A stretch of 7,376 nucleotides of DNA from Candidatus Bathyarchaeota archaeon (lineage in GTDB: Archaea; Thermoproteota; Bathyarchaeia; 40CM-2-53-6; RBG-13-38-9). The stretch spans positions 1 through 7,376 of the forward strand of contig JAGTQO010000047.1 in NCBI GenBank assembly GCA_018396565.1. Direction: 5' to 3'. Each line of letters opens with the position of its first letter. Positions within the stretch are counted from its first letter, which is position 1. The notes under the pieces were generated by a model that did not search any database, was not told where the DNA came from, and saw only the letters and a program-made list of their open reading frames with translations. A program made the position numbers and the translations under genes. Below, piece after piece: positions 4,996 through 7,376 of the stretch.

Positions 4996-6456
4996 CTAAA
5001 TCAGTTTAAAGGTTACGCCTAGGTACCAGATGCTGAGGGTGAGATAGACTATTGTCACTATGATGCCAACTACCAACCATCCTACGCCGGGCCTGGCCCA
5101 CTTGGCTATAGTCTTCGGTATCTTGTAATAGTTCATATAGATCAAGACAGGACAGTATATGGTCATCGATATGAAGTTGAGTATACCACCAGCCAGCAGC
5201 AGCTCGGCAGGCTGAACAAGCACCATTGTTATGCATGTTGAGAGTGTCAGGATTCCTACCCAGACATAGTACCATTGCCTGAATGACAACTTCCTGAGCT
5301 TCCTGAAGGTTGAGAATAGAAAGTCTGCGTGCATCCTCGAGACAGCGTCGCATGCACCAAGCCAACTGTCAGCGATGAATGCGGCGCCTATGATCCACAT
5401 GAGGATGTAACCCCAATAGCCCCAGAGGGAGCCGAACCACTCAGCCTGTACAGATACAAGTTTCCATCCGGAAGGCACAAGACCTTTAGGATGAAGTATC
5501 GCAAACCCTAGGAACGTTGTGAAGGTGACTGTCAACATGTTTACGAATACAGCTATCGCGTTGTCTACGTACAGGTACCTCAACCATTTCTTGTATCTTT
5601 GATGATTCTCAGGCGTGTCTCTCGGCGCAACCCCTGTCGCTGGGATAGTCTCAGGCTTGCCTGTGATAGGGCTTGTGACACGGCCAATATATGAGGCGTT
5701 GCCCACATGCTTGTCCCTAACCCAGTAACTGTACATCACATTCCAGAAGCCTCCCATCCCAGCGAAGCAAACAGCGGTCAAGAATGTCGAGGAATCTTTT
5801 GGATCCCAATTCGCTGGGAAACCTTGAACCTTGAATGCCGCCGCTATATATTTCGGCCAGTATGGAGCAACCATTGGATGGACTATGGCTGCGAGTAGCC
5901 CAACAACGCAAACTATTGTCACGACCGTCATGAACTTCTCTATCCCATTATATATTACGGGGAACAGTGTCAATGCCAAGACGAATATGAATACTGTCAA
6001 GTAGGCCCAGAAGAGTGTCTGACCTCTAGCGTCCCACCCTGGCGGAAAGTTTGTGAGGGCGGCTAGGGCCGTTCCGCCACCTGAAGCGTAGCCTCCAAAC
6101 CACAGATATGTGATGAACAGCATGATCCAGAGGAATACTGCGAAGATCTTATTGAACCTGGTGAACCCTCCAAAGATCCCTTCTCCTGTCAAGGTTGTGT
6201 ACCTTATTATTTCCAGGTTGACCCAGTACTGTAGCAGGCATGCAGGCCACAACCACCAGATGAATGCTTCACCATACTTCGCCGATAAGTAGGGCCACCA
6301 TATCAGCTCCCCACTACCCTGAGCCAGAGACGCCCAGATTATGCCTGGACCCATCATGGCGAGTATGCCAGGAAATATTGGAAAGTCGACGAGTTTCAGA
6401 GGCTCGATCTTTCCTAGATGAACGACCTCTTCCTTCTTCTCGCTCTGTGAGGGCAA
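4996..6456 (-). CDS. Divergent Nramp-superfamily membrane transporter with non-canonical substrate site
   Basis: A 486-residue integral membrane protein with 11 predicted helices, matching the Nramp (LeuT-fold) layout. Recognisable landmarks are GPGIIWASLAQGSGE in helix 1 (36-50), AGMGGFWN in helix 6 (232-239), RYLYVDNAIAVFVN at the start of helix 7 (293-306) and IADSWLGACDAVSRMHADFL in helix 8 (361-380). Canonical metal transporters have DPGN in helix 1 and MPH in helix 6. Here the first aligns with GSGE (47-50) and the second tentatively with GFW (236-238), so Mn/Fe transport cannot be assumed. A polar loop of about 45 residues separates helices 6 and 7 (247-292). The start is TTG with GTGAGGG 9 nt upstream; an in-frame TGA just upstream excludes a longer protein. 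The gene appears to be monocistronic, with its own TATA-like box and an adjacent palindrome, which suggests regulated expression. Fold assignment is fairly secure; the substrate is unknown. Confidence 0.82.
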   Translation of the reverse strand: MPSQSEKKEEVVHLGKIEPLKLVDFPIFPGILAMMGPGIIWASLAQGSGELIWWPYLSAKYGEAFIWWLWPACLLQYWVNLEIIRYTTLTGEGIFGGFTRFNKIFAVFLWIMLFITYLWFGGYASGGGTALAALTNFPPGWDARGQTLFWAYLTVFIFVLALTLFPVIYNGIEKFMTVVTIVCVVGLLAAIVHPMVAPYWPKYIAAAFKVQGFPANWDPKDSSTFLTAVCFAGMGGFWNVMYSYWVRDKHVGNASYIGRVTSPITGKPETIPATGVAPRDTPENHQRYKKWLRYLYVDNAIAVFVNMLTVTFTTFLGFAILHPKGLVPSGWKLVSVQAEWFGSLWGYWGYILMWIIGAAFIADSWLGACDAVSRMHADFLFSTFRKLRKLSFRQWYYVWVGILTLSTCITMVLVQPAELLLAGGILNFISMTIYCPVLIYMNYYKIPKTIAKWARPGVGWLVVGIIVTIVYLTLSIWYLGVTFKLI

Positions 6457-6465
6457 AAGTTTTAT

Positions 6466-6472
6466 CCCTCAC
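6466..6472 (-). promoter_or_regulatory. Shine-Dalgarno that decides the TTG start of the transporter
   Basis: GTGAGGG on the minus strand ends 9 nt before the TTG at 6456-6454. An in-frame TGA overlaps it, so translation cannot begin further upstream, and no ATG precedes the first membrane helix at a usable distance. Confidence 0.6.
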
Positions 6473-6478
6473 TTATCA

Positions 6479-6664
6479 TCAGGTGTTGAGCCATAAAATA
6501 TAAGATAATATGTCGAAATTCGACATATCCAATACCGGCCTCTTCCTATTGACCAATTCATTACCGACATCTTGAATATTGATCTCATTCAAATCTCTAT
6601 CTAAACTCAAAATAACAATTTCACCAGAAAGCAGATACATACAAAATCTGACCTTACTCCTCAA
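6479..6664 (-). CDS. Doubtful 61-codon frame, faint STAS-like pattern
   Basis: A short frame begins with TTG at 6664, overlapping the TGA of the surface-protein gene by a TTGA junction, with GAGGT 5 nt upstream inside that gene. Arginine is coded only by AGA/AGG, as in the neighbours, but third positions are more AT-rich. The segment GEIVILSLDRDLNE followed by RPVLDMSNFDI loosely resembles the strand pattern and LDLS-x-F-D motif of STAS domains, but the frame stops at about 60% of a STAS domain's length. Its last third also runs through the palindrome and TATA-like box of the transporter. It may be a chance frame, a decayed STAS remnant or a small translated protein. I favour non-functional. 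Confidence 0.25.
   Translation of the reverse strand: MRSKVRFCMYLLSGEIVILSLDRDLNEINIQDVGNELVNRKRPVLDMSNFDILSYILWLNT
6493..6504 (-). promoter_or_regulatory. TATA box of the transporter gene
   Basis: The minus strand reads CTTATATTTTAT, a good archaeal box A. Transcription would start near 6470-6476, leaving a leader of roughly 15-20 nt that contains the Shine-Dalgarno. The palindrome at 6508-6528 begins 4 bp upstream of it, where TFB would bind. Confidence 0.6.
6508..6528. promoter_or_regulatory. Perfect 21-bp palindrome, probable operator of the transporter
   Basis: Half-sites ATATGTCGAA and TTCGACATAT are exact reverse complements around a single central A. The element abuts the TATA-like box of the transporter and covers the TFB-recognition region. 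A dimeric helix-turn-helix regulator bound here could block or assist promoter recognition. The regulator is not encoded in the window, and I cannot assign the half-site to a known family. Only one copy is present. Confidence 0.65.
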
Positions 6665-7376
6665 GAAAACCTCTTTCTAATAGTCGCCAACACAAATATT
6701 GTCATACCTATCAGAGCTACAACTACATACGGCATTGTGTGGTCTTCCCTCCAGGTGGCGACCAATGTCTTCGGACCATCCACATATACATTCACAATGT
6801 TACTCTCTGATGGTACGTCTCCACTCCACCCCTGAAAGACTCTCCTGCCGCCTAGAAACCCTACGAAACCTTGCATAGGCACCTCCTTCTCAATCTTCAC
6901 CATTGCTGTGCAGCCTTCCCTGAACCATCCACCGCCTGAAGGATTCCCGTATTCAGATCTGACTGTGAGATAGTACTCCCTATGATACTCAGCCTTAGCC
7001 TCCAAGGGTTTACTCAAAACAATGTTTATAATCGACCCTTTTTCCTGTTCTCCGTTTACGTTCCAGTAGTCGAAGATATCTCTAACCCCTTGGGCGACCT
7101 CGACAATCTCAGGTGTGGAGAGATAGACTGATGTGTCTTTGTTGTGCCATCCCGAGTTCTTGGCAGCGTCACCGTAAGGGGTAGATACTGTTAATAGGTA
7201 TTGTATCTCATAATGGAAGGTCTTGGCTACCTTAACTCCTTCTGTTGGTTGGCTGGAGCTCTCCAGAAGCAAAGTGTTATCCGCGCAGTAGAATCTTTCG
7301 CCTCCTGCCCCTTCGATGTATGGCGTGACTGAGATGGTGTGACCTATCCTCAGGTCGACCTCAACCTGTAAGGTTG
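6661..7376 (-). CDS. C-terminal part of a membrane-anchored surface protein with two InlB-type beta repeats (partial)
   Basis: The frame is open to the right edge, so the 5' end and any signal peptide lie outside; 237 codons plus stop are visible. Counting from the internal TTG codon at 7272, repeat 1 covers about residues 20-98 and repeat 2 about 99-177. Repeat 2 has the clear pattern YYLTV-x-SEYG, then GGGWFREG, then RRVFQGWSGD, then VYVDGPKTLVATW, as in divergent InlB B-repeat domains common in archaeal and bacterial surface proteins. Repeat 1 keeps YLLTVSTPYG and GW but is more degenerate. Residues 180-198 (MPYVVVALIGMTIFVLATI) form a single membrane helix followed by RKRFS, so the protein is anchored at its C-terminus with its bulk outside the cell. 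The part before repeat 1 is also strand-rich. The role is probably adhesion or cell-envelope structure (inference). TTG 7272 is not the true start. Confidence 0.8.
   Translation of the reverse strand, partial: TLQVEVDLRIGHTISVTPYIEGAGGERFYCADNTLLLESSSQPTEGVKVAKTFHYEIQYLLTVSTPYGDAAKNSGWHNKDTSVYLSTPEIVEVAQGVRDIFDYWNVNGEQEKGSIINIVLSKPLEAKAEYHREYYLTVRSEYGNPSGGGWFREGCTAMVKIEKEVPMQGFVGFLGGRRVFQGWSGDVPSESNIVNVYVDGPKTLVATWREDHTMPYVVVALIGMTIFVLATIRKRFS

Noticed and set aside
5006..5365. A 119-codon minus-strand frame overlapping the transporter in another frame
   Set aside because: It lacks the hydrophobic pattern of the true frame, has a random-looking composition and conflicts with the strongly supported transporter.
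4996..6456. Calling the transporter a Mn/Fe importer (MntH)
   Set aside because: The diagnostic DPGN and MPH residues are absent, so the specific gene name would overstate the evidence.
6264..6503. A 79-codon plus-strand frame across the transporter start
   Set aside because: It is antisense to the transporter N-terminus and its promoter, and is Ser/Arg/Pro-rich with no coherent protein features.
1..7376. CRISPR array, tRNA or rRNA gene, insertion sequence or phage attachment site
   Set aside because: I looked for regularly spaced repeats, tRNA-like arms, transposase motifs and terminal inverted repeats on both strands and saw none.

Overview
The window looks archaeal. Arginine is coded mostly by AGA/AGG, several genes appear to start with TTG, and Shine-Dalgarno sequences of the GGTGA/GGAGGTGA type sit next to AT-rich TATA-like boxes. 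The multi-PAS soluble histidine kinase with a GHDLRNPLQ H-box and the C-terminally anchored beta-repeat surface protein would fit an anaerobic Thermoproteota/Bathyarchaeia-like lineage. That placement is inference; no rRNA or other phylogenetic marker is present.

Layout. Positions 1-166 hold the probable 3' end of an unrecognised + strand gene, followed by about 160 bp of non-coding leader. Positions 326-3520 are a two-gene signalling operon: a soluble sensor kinase with five PAS domains, three of which carry the same Cys/His motif, and a receiver-only response regulator 24 bp downstream behind a strong ribosome binding site. After a 158-bp AT-rich intergenic region come a beta-hydroxyacid dehydrogenase (3-hydroxyisobutyrate dehydrogenase family, 3679-4596) and a small three-helix membrane protein (4631-4960). 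On the minus strand, converging on these, is a divergent Nramp-superfamily transporter (4996-6456). Behind its start is a compact promoter with a perfect 10+10 bp palindrome beside the TATA-like box. The right edge carries the C-terminal part of a cell-surface protein with two divergent InlB-type beta repeats and a membrane anchor (6661-7376, continuing beyond the window). A doubtful 61-codon reading frame lies between it and the transporter.

How the parts may work together. The kinase and regulator very probably form one cytoplasmic two-component system. The regulator has no DNA-binding domain, so its output is probably protein-protein contact. The three Cys/His PAS modules suggest redox, metal or ligand sensing, but no ligand can be read from sequence. 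The transporter retains the Nramp fold signature but not the canonical metal-binding residues, and it is probably controlled by a transcription factor binding the palindrome. Nothing in the sequence ties the signalling operon to the transporter or the dehydrogenase.

The most interesting items are the triplicated Cys/His PAS module, the palindrome at the transporter promoter, and the altered substrate site of the transporter.
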